NCBI GenBank assembly: GCA_028671895.1
Contig: JAPMAC010000231.1
Span: 11,744,001 to 11,808,000 of the forward strand
Source: Oenanthe sinensis
Lineage: Eukaryota; Streptophyta; Magnoliopsida; Apiales; Apiaceae
DNA: 64,000 nt
Direction of reading: 5' to 3'
The notes below the pieces were generated by a model. That model was not told the origin of the DNA. It ran no database searches and was given only the letters and a program-made list of their open reading frames with translations. The translations under genes and the position numbers were made by a program. Numbering within the stretch: the first letter of the stretch is position 1; each line of letters begins with the position of its first letter. Shown here in pieces: positions 34,868 to 45,901 of the stretch.

Positions 34868-36024
34868 GGTTATTTATCAAAAATACTACTTTTTTTTAAA
34901 AAAAATTGCGATTTTATTATCTTTTTAAATTTTTTGAAAAAAAAAACGGTTTTGCAACCAATGCAACTTGATGCAACTAAAGTCAACCTCAAATGCAACT
35001 GAATGTAACTTTTTTTTGAAAAAAATTGAAGTTGCATTTGAGGTTGATTTTTTTTTTTGCGAAATGATGAACGTTTGGATAGACAATTCAAAGTACATAT
35101 CTCAAAAATATTATGGATTGTGAGAGTTTTTTTCATCTATAAAAACTTATCATCTAATTGTAAGGTATACCTAACCTAACCAATCTCATGGGTCGTAACC
35201 TAAATTACGACTACCATAAGAAAGAGATTTATCCGAAAGTTTAGACAATATAACATTCATATCAGAAAAGATAACACCTTTTAGAGAATAAGTTACAAAA
35301 CACAAATATTGTACATCAAAATCCCGTTTTTATTCATCTTACATCTATATGTAATAACTAATCCAATTAAATCTGAAAAACAAAAAAACAAACCAAGAAT
35401 GACAAAGACGTCGATGAGCATGTAAAATAAATATATAGTATAAAATTATAACATAAAACTCTCAATTTATAATAAAAATTTATCTAATATGAAACAAAAT
35501 CATTATAAACGATATATAAACGATATATAGACACCACAGACAAGGTCAAAACGCCATCAAAAATTGGACATAACACATATAAGTACAAAAAGTCATCAAT
35601 ATGATTCTAAAATCGTTCAAAAATTCAGATTTAAAGGACATGAAAACATATACAGATGATATGAATCCAATTCGAAAGATACGAAAGAATATCTGAATAT
35701 TTAAAAAGGTTAAAAATTTCAGATTTGATAAGAGGATATATCTTTTATATAATGTATTGTGATTTAAACCAAAACACTGATATAGAAAGAAAGATTGTAT
35801 TTGAAATTAGTGTTTAAAGAAAAGAACGACGAGAGGGGAGAGGAGTCAGAAAGAAACAAAGAATTACATTTGAGGTTGATTTTAGTTGTATAAGATTGCA
35901 TCGGTTGCGAAACCGTATCTTTGTAAATAAAACTTTAAAAATCGTATTTTTGCAAAATAAAATATAAAAAGTACCTATTTTTGTAAAAAAATAATAAAAA
36001 GTTTGGTATTTTTCAAAAAAACCA
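34868..36024. mobile_element. Non-autonomous element with long imperfect inverted repeats
   Basis: The left arm (about 34868-35000: AAAAATACTACTTTTT, GCAACCAATGCAAC, CAACCTCAAATGCAAC) aligns inverted with the right arm (about 35870-36024: TACATTTGAGGTTGA, GATTGCATCGGTTGCG, GTTTGGTATTTTTC). Each arm is about 150 bp and imperfect. The 0.85 kb between is AT-rich and non-coding. Long inverted repeats suggest a Mutator-like or foldback element. I cannot confirm a target duplication, and the outer ends are approximate. Confidence 0.6.
34983..35047. repeat. Perfect 18-bp inverted repeat (hairpin)
   Basis: TCAACCTCAAATGCAACT at 34983-35000 is followed after 29 bases by its exact reverse complement at 35030-35047. 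It lies inside the left arm of the inverted-repeat element. Confidence 0.9.
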
Positions 36025-36044
36025 AAAGTACGGTATTTATCATT

Positions 36045-36715
36045 AGTCCATATGTATTTACATATTAAGATTTACAAAAAAAAAAGCACTTATCATTAGA
36101 ATGTAAGTAGTTTATACCTACTAGTCATTATTATTTAATAGTTAATCTTAGTATTTATTACATAATATATATATAATTATTAGGAATCTAAGAGAATATT
36201 TTGGATTTATGAAAAATTTAGGCCATGCAACCTATATTTATTGTAATTTTTTAATATAAATATATTAATTATTAAATATTTTAAAGTTTTAACTTTTTTC
36301 AAAAAAAAAATTAAATTTTACTGATTTTTGACCGTTTCAACCGTTTTTTAAACGTTCCAACCAATTTTTCCCGTCTCGCCCGATTTTTAACCGGTTTTTA
36401 AAACAAATTTTTCTTGACCCGATTTCTATTTAATCGAGATGGGACCCTTCCGTCTACTGATTAATCGACCACTTATTTGGAAAAGACACCATCTTTTGGA
36501 ACACTGCCTAAAACTAAACCGTAACCAAAGTCATGTGCTTTTTAAAATTAGGAATCAAAATCAAACCTAACATTATTGGTGCAGTTTTGGTTTATAATGA
36601 TGCGGTTTTGATTTTAAGATCAATAATAATTTAAAAAATTCATCAAATTTTGATGATTCTATTATGAAAATCTGAATTATATAGCATGAGTTAAAAGTTA
36701 TAGACAGTTGAGTAA
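36045..36715. other. AT-rich intergenic stretch
   Basis: No coding region or recognisable element is seen. Confidence 0.45.
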
Positions 36716-36717
36716 TA

Positions 36718-36943
36718 CTCTCTCCGTTTTTTTATAAATCGCTTTGATTTTTGAGACACATGTTTAGGTGATTTGACCAAATAGTAAAAATTATTATTTT
36801 TTAAATTTTCATTTTTTGAACAAAAATATTGATTCCATATTTTAGTTAAAAAAAAGGAAATTTCAAAAATAATGTTTTTTATTATCCGGTCAAAACACCT
36901 AAATTGCCAAAAAGCAAAAGGAATTATAAAAAAACGGAGGGAG
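36718..36943. mobile_element. Stowaway-type MITE (226 bp)
   Basis: The ends CTCTCTCCGTTTTTTTATAA and, inverted, CTCCCTCCGTTTTTTTATAA differ at one base. TA flanks both sides (36716-36717, 36944-36945), the Tc1/mariner target duplication. CTCCCTCCGT is the classic plant Stowaway terminus. It has no coding capacity. Confidence 0.88.
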
Positions 36944-37050
36944 TAATAATTTTTTTTTACATGATGCAGTACAAATGTGGAAGTAAATTTAATTTAACAT
37001 AAAGAGAAAGTTAAAAGTCAAAGCAGACGGAGTGATAATAGATTTTTTTG

Positions 37051-37175
37051 ACATAGGGTAAGGTTAATGTGAAAGTAAATGATAGTTTAACATTTTAAAT
37101 GATAGGGTAAGGTTAAAGTAAATGATAGGGTAAGGTTAATGTGAAAGTAAATGATAGTTTAACATAGAGAGAAAG
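37051..37175. repeat. Imperfect tandem repeats (GATAGGGTAAGGTTAA)
   Basis: Two to three overlapping copies of a unit with GGGTAAGGTTAATGTGAAAG and AAATGATAGTTTAACAT follow each other. The copies differ in length. Confidence 0.7.
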
Positions 37176-37582
37176 ATGAGAAAGCAAATTTAACATTTTA
37201 AACCAACATTGGGGGTCGTCTGGTTCTTGATATTTAGATATCATGTATGCGTTTTGTTCATTCCAAATTTCTTCATCTTGAGTGAGAAGTGAAGACAGAA
37301 GTTGGAGAAACAGAGGAGAAGTGGTAAGAAGAAAACAAGACTTCATCACTGTCATCCTAAGGGGGAGTAGTGATGAGTCTGAGAAGTGAAGATGATTAAA
37401 CTTGAAGATTTGTCTTTCATCTTTCATTTCTAATTTACTTATGAAATCTAGAAATGTATTATATGATCCAGAAAATATTTTATTATTTACATAGTTTAAT
37501 GTTTTATTATTTTCTTATTTGTTAGTTGAGTTATCATCTAGAAATTTGTGTATTAAATGTTTAACAACAAATAGGGGGAGAT

Positions 37583-38558
37583 TGAAAGGCATATTTGTAA
37601 TAATTAGGTGACAACTCAACTCAGATAAGAAAGTGAAAAAAATAATAAATATTGAAAAAAGAATCAAGACGAAGAATGTCAACTAGACACGAAGAATCAG
37701 AATATCAGAAGAAGTCTAACAAGAATGCTACTCAATACTGGAAAAAGTTCATTTATATGTTCAAGTATCGGTGTAAAATTAAAGAGTAGTATATCAAGGA
37801 GTTCAGAAGATATAGAAGGTTTTAAGTGCCTACTACAGAAAGATTCCAAAAAAAGAAAATTATAGAGAAAAAATAAAAAGAAGACAAGACAAGACAAGAC
37901 AAGATATAAAGACCACTACAGCAGAAATGAGAATCAACATTGTAGTTAATCATCCGTGAACCAGACCACTGCACAGGGTTTCAATAATGTCATTGAAGAT
38001 TCGTCATCAAAAAGTACAAGTGGTTTTATGACAAAAGACAGAGCAAAAGACGGAAAGATTTCTGTGCTATCAAAAAGATTATACAAGTCAAGATAGTATA
38101 ATAATTCTATTACCAAAAGTTAATTAATTATTTAATTTATTTAATTAAATTAATTCAAGTTGAATTTAATTTAATTTATAAATTATTTAATTAAATTAAG
38201 TAGAACAAATTTATTATAAAAGATATGACTTGGTATGACTTTTAATAAGTCTTTTTTAGACTATATTAAAAGTCATACCGAATTCTGTTAAAAATAAATT
38301 ATACAAAGCTTAAACCGAAAATCATACCAAATTTTGATTAAAAAGTAATACAGAACAAGTTTCACCAAAAGTCATACCGAACAAGCTTCACCAAAAGTCA
38401 TACCGAGCAATGCTGAAAAGGTCATACCGAGAAATGCTGAAAAGGTCATACCGAGCAGTGAAGAAAAAAGTCGTACCGAGCTGTTTTAAAAATTCATACC
38501 GAAAATGACTTTAAAAAAGGTCATACCGAAGCTGCTTTAAAAAAGGTCATACCGAAGG
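37583..38558 (+). repeat. S2 LTR, U3 part
   Basis: It starts with TG right after the polypurine tract. Its distal part is replaced by G1. It carries the GTCATACCGA array. Confidence 0.65.
38225..38558. repeat. Array of GTCATACCGA motifs in S2 LTR
   Basis: About 11 copies of (A)GGTCATACCGA or near variants occur in 330 bp, most spaced 24-26 bp apart. Starts are near 38271, 38321, 38370, 38394, 38421, 38445, 38521 and 38547. One inverted copy (GGTATGAC) is near 38232. Confidence 0.9.
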
Positions 38559-39095
38559 TGTTACGGATTAAAAACAAGGTGTATTTAATACGCAATTAAT
38601 GCTCAAGTTCTCGTTAACTGTCTACGTATCTCAATAGGTGTGAGAATCAAGCCAATAAACGTAGTTCTAATGTTGAGGGGTTAATTAGGCCCTTTATATA
38701 GGCGCACGAGGGCCTTGGAATTAGATTAGAAGTAGGAGACTTGGTGGCCAAGTCATCTATTGTCAAGGTTGTCTAAACCTATTAGGAATGAGGGTCCTCG
38801 TTGGACTTTTCCCACGTCTGGGTTCTAGATCCTTCTAGGATTAAGGCCTTCAACAGGCTTCTTGGGCCTTTATTGAACCTTTATTAATTAATTATAAAAT
38901 TAATTAATAATAGAGGCTTACTGGGCCTATGGCTTCAACAGAGCTTGTGGGCTAGACTTACGAATCCAGTTGATCCTAGGATTTATTTTCCTAGTTCATT
39001 TCAAGGGCCCAAGCCTTTGGATTACACCAGGTCTAGTAAATGAAATAATAAATACTATATTTATTATTTCCCTAGGGCTATTTTTATCCACATCA
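38559..39095 (-). repeat. 3' LTR of G1 (537 bp)
   Basis: The plus strand starts TGTTACGGATT and ends CCACATCA. The adjoining minus-strand G run (GTTGGGGGGTAAA) acts as polypurine tract. The plus-strand sequence to its left is the S2 motif array. Several GGGCC copies lie inside (near 38688, 38710, 38866, 38921, 39005). Confidence 0.72.
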
Positions 39096-40040
39096 TTTAC
39101 CCCCCAACTTTTAGGAAAACTTTGTGAGTTTTCGTAAAAGTTTCATAAAGGGTTTTAAGTGTCTTACCTCGCTTTTGACTTATTTCAGTCAACCTTATTT
39201 CGTCTTTTGGACTCAGGCCTTTATTTATTAATTCTTTTAAAGAATCAATATTGTATAAATTGGTCCCCCACAACTTATACACAAGCACCCACTTAATTAA
39301 TTTATATTACTCATCACTTGTGAGTACTGTGCAATGAAAATAAACCAGTTTTTATTGAAAAATGTAAGCACACCCGTTTCACTTGTCAAAAAGGATAAAA
39401 AAATAATAATATATACACCAGTTTCGTATATAGATTAAATCAAAATTAAATTAATCTCAGTACTATTTTAGAATGCACTAAAAATAGATATTGTAAATTG
39501 AAACGTAAATATACCAGTTTCAAATTTAAACTGTAAAAGGTTTCAATATAATATGTATCTTAAGTGAGTAAGATTGAAGGTGAATACAAATAAAATTAAC
39601 AAAAACAAAGTGACATTAAAATTTAGTTAAACCTAGAATTGGAATTAAACTTTTTTAATTCGTTTATCAAGATAATTAATTTTAATGAATATTTATTTAT
39701 CAAAATTCTAATTTATGAAACTAAATAGAATAGTTTTTTTTGACGATAAATAGAATAGTTAGAATCTAATGATAAAAATAAATATAATACTTAGATATAT
39801 TGCAAAAGTAGATATATAGTATACGTATTGAACAAGTACAAACTTTTTTGTCTATATAACATACACACACACATTCATATATTTCTCTTTCTCTCTCTGT
39901 CATCTCTCTAAATCAAAGTTTTCTCTCTCTACTCCCTAGCTACGTAGTCTCCATTACTCTCTATACAATGCAAGTATAAAAAACTTTTTATAATTTTTGG
40001 AAACAATGAGCTGAGATTGAGGTTGGACATCGATCTCATT
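39096..40040. other. Non-coding part of G1 between polypurine tract and antisense ORF promoter
   Basis: AT-rich, no supported gene. A pyrimidine-rich stretch with CTCTCTCTC lies at about 39888-39960. Confidence 0.45.
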
Positions 40041-40044
40041 CTTG

Positions 40045-40700
40045 ACTTCAATGAGTTGGACAGGCCTTCTAGGCTACATACGTGTTTTCGACCTTAATGG
40101 AGGTCGAATTATACCTCAAAATGGAACTCAAGTCGATTCTTTTTATTTCTCTATAGCTGTTGATTTTCGACTTGGTTTGAGGTCGATCAACATTTGATTT
40201 TTCTCTTCATGTCGAAATCATTGTGGGCTTCATGCCTTTAGATTTTCAGAAGGAGATTGAGGTTGAAATGAACCTCAAATGCCCACATGGGTTGAAAAAT
40301 AGTTGATTCCTTGCAGATTTGTTTAAGGGGAGCCTTACAGGCTTTTGGGTTTTTGGGCCCTAGATAATATGGGCCCTTACTAAGCCTTTCACTAAAGAGT
40401 CCAATTGATGTTTCCAAATAGTGGTCTTTCACAGCCTTTGGATCATGGGCCTCCAATGGTCTTTGATTATGGGCCTTTAGTATTTTCTAGCCTTTAACCT
40501 TTATTTAAGCCTTCTGGGCCTTGGGCTTTTTATATTCTAGGCCTTCGAGGCTTTTTCCTTTGATTATTGGGTCTTCATGGCTCATGAGTTTCACAGGCCC
40601 ATCTTCTAGATTATTCTTCTAGGTTCTAGATAACTCCATTTTTTGTGGGCTTTCGTTTATGGGCTTTTCTATATGAGCCCTTTTACCGGCTGTATCGGTT
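40045..40700. repeat. Cluster of GGGCCTT / AGGCCTT motifs upstream of the G1 antisense ORF
   Basis: About 15-20 copies of GGGCCTT, GGGCTTT, AGCCTTT or TGGGCC occur in 650 bp, densest at 40330-40680. The same short motif occurs about six times in the G1 LTR. Confidence 0.65.
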
Positions 40701-40777
40701 GACTTGCCCTTCAATGGTCATGTGACCTAGAGACACCAGTAAAAAGTGAAATTTGAACGGGTAGGTGACCGGCTATG

Positions 40778-40800
40778 GGTTATATATGAGTGAAGTGAGG
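40778..40800 (+). promoter_or_regulatory. Possible TATA box of the G1 antisense ORF
   Basis: GGGTTATATATGAG lies about 140 bp upstream of the ATG at 40925, in the right orientation for the plus-strand ORF. Confidence 0.45.
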
Positions 40801-40924
40801 GGCTTCACTTCCCTCACTTCTCATTTCTCAATTCTTAAATTTCTCAAACACCTTCGAGCTCTCATGCCTTCCAGCAACTTTAGTAATTAGTCCTCCCGAG
40901 GATATTTATAAGTTGGAAGAAGCA

Positions 40925-42987
40925 ATGGCCGACAAGAAAGCTTCAAGACTGGCAGCTATGAATGCAGTGTCCGCTAAGAGAGGTAAACCCCTCCGTCGAA
41001 TCACAATTTTTTCTTCTTACATGTCTTTTATTGATAGGATAAATCAAAGGGGGACGAATACCCTAGTCTATCTCATTTAGATTCATACAGTCGTAGCAAT
41101 AAGTTTTTTGACTCGGACCTAGTAGAAGAATACAATCGCCTCTTTAACTTTCCTCCTCGGTTTACCATTTCTTTGGCGGAGCCTGGTGACAGGACTTGTC
41201 ATTGGAATCCTTCTAAATTATTTGTCTATATAGATGCCCTGTTAGCGGGGCTTAGGTTTCCTTTGCATGAATTCATCCCGACACTTTTAGCTGATGTTCA
41301 AATTCACCCTTCTCAAATCGTTCCTAATAGATGGAGACTCATTCATTGTTTCATGGTTCTTTATTTAGAAAAGAAAATAAAAATGACTTTCCCTCTTTTT
41401 CGTAAAATTTTTCAATTTAAAAATTCATCTAGCCTCTTCTTGGGCTGGATTCACATAGCCCATAGACCAAATAAACCCCATATTTTTGATAATTCTTCTA
41501 TTCCTGACAACAACCTTCATTGGAAGGAAAATTTTGTCTAAATTTCATGGGAAAAGGGATTGGGGGACTCTCTTTAGGCCCACCTTTGGCAAGGTCACGG
41601 ATGGGAGCGCCGATTCCATCATGCTCTATGCGGAGGAGAAAAATGCTTACGCTGCGCTTACTCAGGCGGAGACCAAGGAAGCCTCTTGGGCTCTTCTTGA
41701 TGAACGTAGACTAAAAGCTTTGGGCCTATCGAGGGCCTCGAGCAAAGGTATACTACTTCTCTTATGCTTGTCTTTTTACTTGGAACATTCTATTGCTTTA
41801 CTGACATGCTTATGTTTCTTTGTTTTCAGCTGCTGCGTATATTAATGAGTGGACTATTCCGCCTGTTGAAGAAACTGGCCATATGAAGCGGCTAAGATTG
41901 ATGAATGATCCCAGGCAGGGGAAGGAGCTGCTAGCTTTCTTACAGCCTCATTCTGGGCCAAATGAGGCTGAAGGCAGCGAGACTGTCAAGGCGCCAAAAT
42001 CCCTGGCATACAAGTCATACTGGGGATTCAGGAAGTCAGACATGGTCGTTGGCTGCACAGACCATGCAAGGGATTGGTCCCTTCACTGTCAAGGTGCCAA
42101 AATCCCTGGCATACAAGCCAGGCTAGGGATTCAGGAAGTCAGACATGGTGGTCGGCTGCACAGACCATGCAAGGGATTGGTCCCTTCACTCCCTCACTCC
42201 TTGTGATTACAAAGACATTGTGTTGGGACGTGATGAGGAGAGCACCAGAGCTTTAGGTGCACAGGCACTGGCATTGGTAAATTTTCTTAACTACTTCGCA
42301 CTTCACATGTACTTAAATTCCTCTAACATTTAGAATTCCTTTTACTTATGCTGACTTGTTTTCTTCCAGGCCAATGCCTATTTTCAAGCTTCCCTGCACC
42401 AGACTGAGTTGTGGAAGGCTCAAGGAGGGAAACATAATAAGGAGCTCACTGTGGTGAACGCCAAAATAAAATATTTGGTGGAGAAGCTGGCAGAGAAGGA
42501 GGAGATTCTGAAATAGGCTTAAGCTGAGATTGTAGAACTCCTAGCTGACAAGAATGCAATCATTGATAAATATTTGGCTTCGGAGGAATATCAAGATTTA
42601 ATCTTACAGCACGACGATCTCCTCTTTCCAGCTAACTACACCATCGGGTGGAACGAGGCGTTAAAGGCGGTGTTGGAGAAACATCCAGGGTTGTTTGACC
42701 CTAAGGTGGACTTCCAGAGTCCTCGATAAGCTGAAGCTCTAAAACAGTTGATCGCTGCTCAAAATGAGGAAACCGAGGGGGACAACAGTCCCGATGTAAG
42801 GCAGAAAAGGGCTCGTGAGCCTAGCCTTACTTTTTCCCCTCAGCAGGCTGTTCCAGAGGCGACTCCTCCAGAGCCAACAGAAGAAAGTTCCTCCGAAGAG
42901 GAAAAATCAAGTGAAGGCGAAGAGGGTTCGTCTTCATCTAGCGTGGAGGAGTCCTCGGGAAAGGTGGAGGAGGAGCCGTCAAAGTAG
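40925..42987 (+). pseudogene. G1 antisense ORF (putative gypsy-type transposon protein)
   Basis: The model starts at ATG 40925 (MADKKASRLAAMNAVSAKRG) with a likely intron 40983-41037. The conserved block reads FPPRFTISLAEPGD, LFVYIDALLAGLRFPLHEFI and NRWRLIHCFMVLYL. A frameshift near 41540 is followed by FHGKRDWGTLFRPTFG. Likely introns 41747-41829 and about 42276-42370 precede a coiled-coil (KYLVEKLAEKEEILK) and a Pro/Glu/Ser-rich tail. Stops at 42514 and 42727, a phase mismatch at the first intron and a 103-bp duplication make it a pseudogene. It resembles the plant putative gypsy-type transposon domain linked to Tat elements. The function is unknown. Confidence 0.75.
41982..42187 (+). repeat. 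103-bp tandem duplication within the antisense ORF
   Basis: ACTGTCAAGGCGCCAAAATC at 41982 recurs as ACTGTCAAGGTGCCAAAATC at 42085, and the following 80 bases are nearly identical. The length is not a multiple of three, so it shifts the frame. Confidence 0.9.
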
Positions 42988-43320
42988 ATAGGTTTTTATG
43001 TCTTGTATTTTTGTTTCCCCCTGGGGCTTGTAAAAACATTTGGCCTTCGAGGCTTTTTATTTATGTAATCATGTTTTTTACTTTCCTGTCTTTTTACTTT
43101 ATGCCGTAGTTTTGCTTGTTTTTCGTGTTTAACTCGAACATATACAATAAATACTTGCGAGGCTTGTAAAAAGACTTAGCGAAAATGATGAATGTTATAT
43201 AAGGATAACAGAAAACATTTCTCAAAATTTTTAACTTAGTATATAGAAAAAGAAACATATCATGTCTTCGAGGCTTAACAAGTCGATACTCAAACATTCT
43301 TGAAAATCAAAATCAAAAAC

Positions 43321-45901
43321 TTAAACATAGTAAATTCTCAAGTTGGCAGCATTCCAGCTTCTCGGGATTTCAACTCCTTCAAGGGTTTGGAGCTTGTACG
43401 TGCCCTACCCTATGACTTCTTTCACTTGGTAGGTTCCTTCCCAGTTCGGAGCAAACTTGTCCTTTAGACCTGCTCCAGATGCCTCGATCTTTCACAGGAC
43501 TAAGTCTCCTTTGCGAAAGAACCTTTCCTTCACTCTAAGGTTGTAACAGAATGAAGCTTTCTTCTGGTTTATCACTATTCGGCCGTTGGCCTTGTCGCGC
43601 AGCTCTACCAGGTCTAAAGCCAACTTCATGCCTTCTTCATTGGTGTCAATCTGGAACTCTTGCACTCTTGGTGACGTCTGAGTAATTTTAACGGGCACCA
43701 CTGCCTCAGCCCCGTAGGCTAGTTGGAACGATGTAGCTCCTGTTGAAGCTCTACAAGTATTTCTGTATGCCCATAGGAGTGGAAGCAATTCATTAACCCA
43801 AGTCCCTTAGAAGCGTTCAATCCTCTTCTTAAGTCCATCTAGGATGATTCTATTGGCCACTTCGGCTTGTCCATTTGACTGTGGATAAATGACTGAAGTG
43901 AAGCGTAGTTCGATGTTGTAGTTCCCACAGTACTCCATGAAGTCCTTGTTGTTAAATTGAGTCTCATTGTCCATCACCAAGATTTGGGGTAACCCATACC
44001 TGCATATAACATTCTCCCAGAAGAATTGAGTCAAATTCTTAGTATCAATCTTGGCCAGGGGCTTCGCTTCTATCCACTTTGTGAAGTAGTCCATAGAGAC
44101 GATGAGAAACTTCCTCTATGCGCTTGCCATAGAAAAGGGGCCTAAGATATCCATTTCTCACATGGCAAATGATAGTGGAGAGTTAATGGATGTCAGCATC
44201 TCAGGGGGTTTCCTAACGACAGGCGTAAACTTTTGGCAGCGATCACACCTCTTAACGTAAGCTTTAGGATCTCTAAGCATCTCAGGCCAATAGAATCTCA
44301 GTCTTATGACTTTATGAGCAAGAGCCATGCTTCCAAGGTGTTGGCCACATATACCTTCATGAACTTCCCTTTGGGCAGCTTCAGCCTCATGGGGTCTCAG
44401 ACACTTCATGTCGGGTATTACATATGATTTCTTATAAAGTATCCCCTCTATGAGGGCATACTTCAAGGCTCTCACCAATAGCTTGCGTGCCTCCATGGGG
44501 TCAGTTGGTGCCTTTCCCGTGTCCAAGTAGAGCTTGATAGGATCCATCCAACATGCTCTCAGCCCAATCGGGGCTACTAGTTTAGCGTTAATGCTTGGGG
44601 TCTTCAAGACTTGGAAATAAACACTGCCAGAACAACTATCATTCTTTGATGATGCAAACTTAGATAAGGTAGGCCTTCTTTTCGCACTATTACAGGCCTC
44701 AAACTCCCCATTTACTTGGGAGATCACTATCCTTGAATCGCCACATATCTTTAACCTGTTCACCCTCAGGGTTCTGGCCAGGCCAAGTCCAGCTATCAAA
44801 GTTTCATATTCCGCTTCATTATTTGTAGTGGGGAAATCCATTTTGATTGCATACTCAACAACAAACCCATCAGGGCTTTGCAAAACCAAGCCAGCTCCGC
44901 TAGTACTCATTTTTGAATCTCTGTCAAAAAAGAGTAGCCAGTATTCTTTGAGTTCCTCCTCTTTTTCCTTATTCTTTCCAGTTTCTTTATCCTCATCCTG
45001 CCCCCCGACTTCTTGGTTGGGAATGGTACATTCAACCACGAAGTCAGCTATAGCTTGAGCTTTGATCATCATCCTTGGCTTGTACTTGATTTCGAATTCT
45101 CCAAGCTCAATAGTCCATTTGATTAGCCTCTCACTGGCCTTGGGGCCGTGTAGTATGTTTCTCAGGGGCTGGTCTGTCAAGACTTCAATAACATGCACCT
45201 GAAAGTACGGGCGTAGCTTTCTTGAAGCCATTATTAATGCTAAGGCAAACTTCTCAACCTTTGAGTAGTTTAGCTCTGCTCCATGAAGAATCTTGCTGAC
45301 TTAATAAATGGGTTTCTGAACCTTTGCTTCTTCTTTTACGAGAACGGCGTTTAAGGCTGAATCAGAGACATCAAGGTACAAGTATATCACTTCTCCAAGT
45401 TTCAGTTTGGCAAGCAAGGGTGGCTCAGCCATATATTTCTTTATCTCTTCAAAAGCTGCTTGACTCTCGTTATTCCACTCGAAGTTTTTAACCTTCTTGA
45501 GGGCCTTAAAGAATGGTAGGCACTTTTCTCCTGACTTGGATATGAAGCGCCCCGGGGCTGTTATCCTTCCCGTGAGCTTTTGGACATCTTTTACTGTCTT
45601 AGATTGCTTGAATCTTATCGGGATTGGCCTCAATGCCCCTTTTGGAGACCATTAGGCCTAGAAATTTTCCAGAACCTACACCAAAGGCACACTTGGCTGG
45701 GTTCAACATCATCTTGTGGGTTCTCAGAACTTCAAATGCCTCACTCAGGTGTTTAAGATGATCGGCCTTGTCTAAGCTTTTGACTAACATGACATCAACA
45801 TAGACTTCCATGGTCTTACCAATGAGGTGCTTGAAGATTTTATTTACAAGCCTTTGATAAGTGGTTCCTGCATTCGTAAGTCCAAAAGCCATAACCAGGT
45901 T
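43321..45901 (-). pseudogene. G1 pol: RT (C-terminal part), RNase H and integrase
   Basis: RT: FGLTNAGTTYQRLVNKIF and YVDVMLVKS, where gypsy RT has YVDD; the second catalytic Asp is Val. The connection domain (FEWNNESQAAFEEIKKY) and first RNase H (about 45633-45231) are split by a stop at 45301. A second RNase H-like domain follows (ASTSGAGLVLQSPDG-like segment, TTNNEAEYETLIAGLGLA), then the integrase zinc region (RCDRCQKF) and core (VDYFTKWIEA, MDNETQF, PQSNGQAE). The C-terminus reads VEIPRSWNAANLRIYYV-stop at 43321. Several stops separate the parts. Confidence 0.88.

Larger units (their letters stand above)
37200..38558 (+). mobile_element. S2: 3' end of a plus-strand SIRE-like Copia
   Basis: CCTAAGGGGGAGTAGTGATG near 37359 resembles the pol 3' region of SIRE-like elements. 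ATAGGGGGAGAT (37571-37582) is a polypurine tract and the LTR begins TGAAAGGCATA at 37583. The LTR is cut at 38558 by the G1 LTR. The left end of S2 is unclear. Confidence 0.6.
38559..45901 (-). mobile_element. G1: Ty3/gypsy retrotransposon of Tat type with antisense ORF
   Basis: Minus-strand order: RT (truncated at 45901), RNase H, integrase, then a region with an oppositely oriented ORF (40925-42987, plus), polypurine tract at 39098-39105 and 3' LTR 38559-39095. An antisense ORF between pol and 3' LTR and a second RNase H-like domain are known from Tat-lineage elements. The 5' half including the 5' LTR is missing. It is inserted in the S2 LTR. Confidence 0.8.

Noticed and set aside
34870..35136. 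88-codon minus-strand frame in the inverted-repeat element
   Set aside because: Lys/Phe-rich low-complexity translation of A/T runs and the hairpin; no similarity recognised.
37113..37427. 104-codon minus-strand frame
   Set aside because: It is antisense to the 3' end of S2 and includes the tandem repeat; no family match.
38271..38558. Regularly spaced GTCATACCGA copies as a CRISPR array
   Set aside because: Repeats are only about 10 bp, vary in sequence, lie in a plant LTR and have no cas genes.
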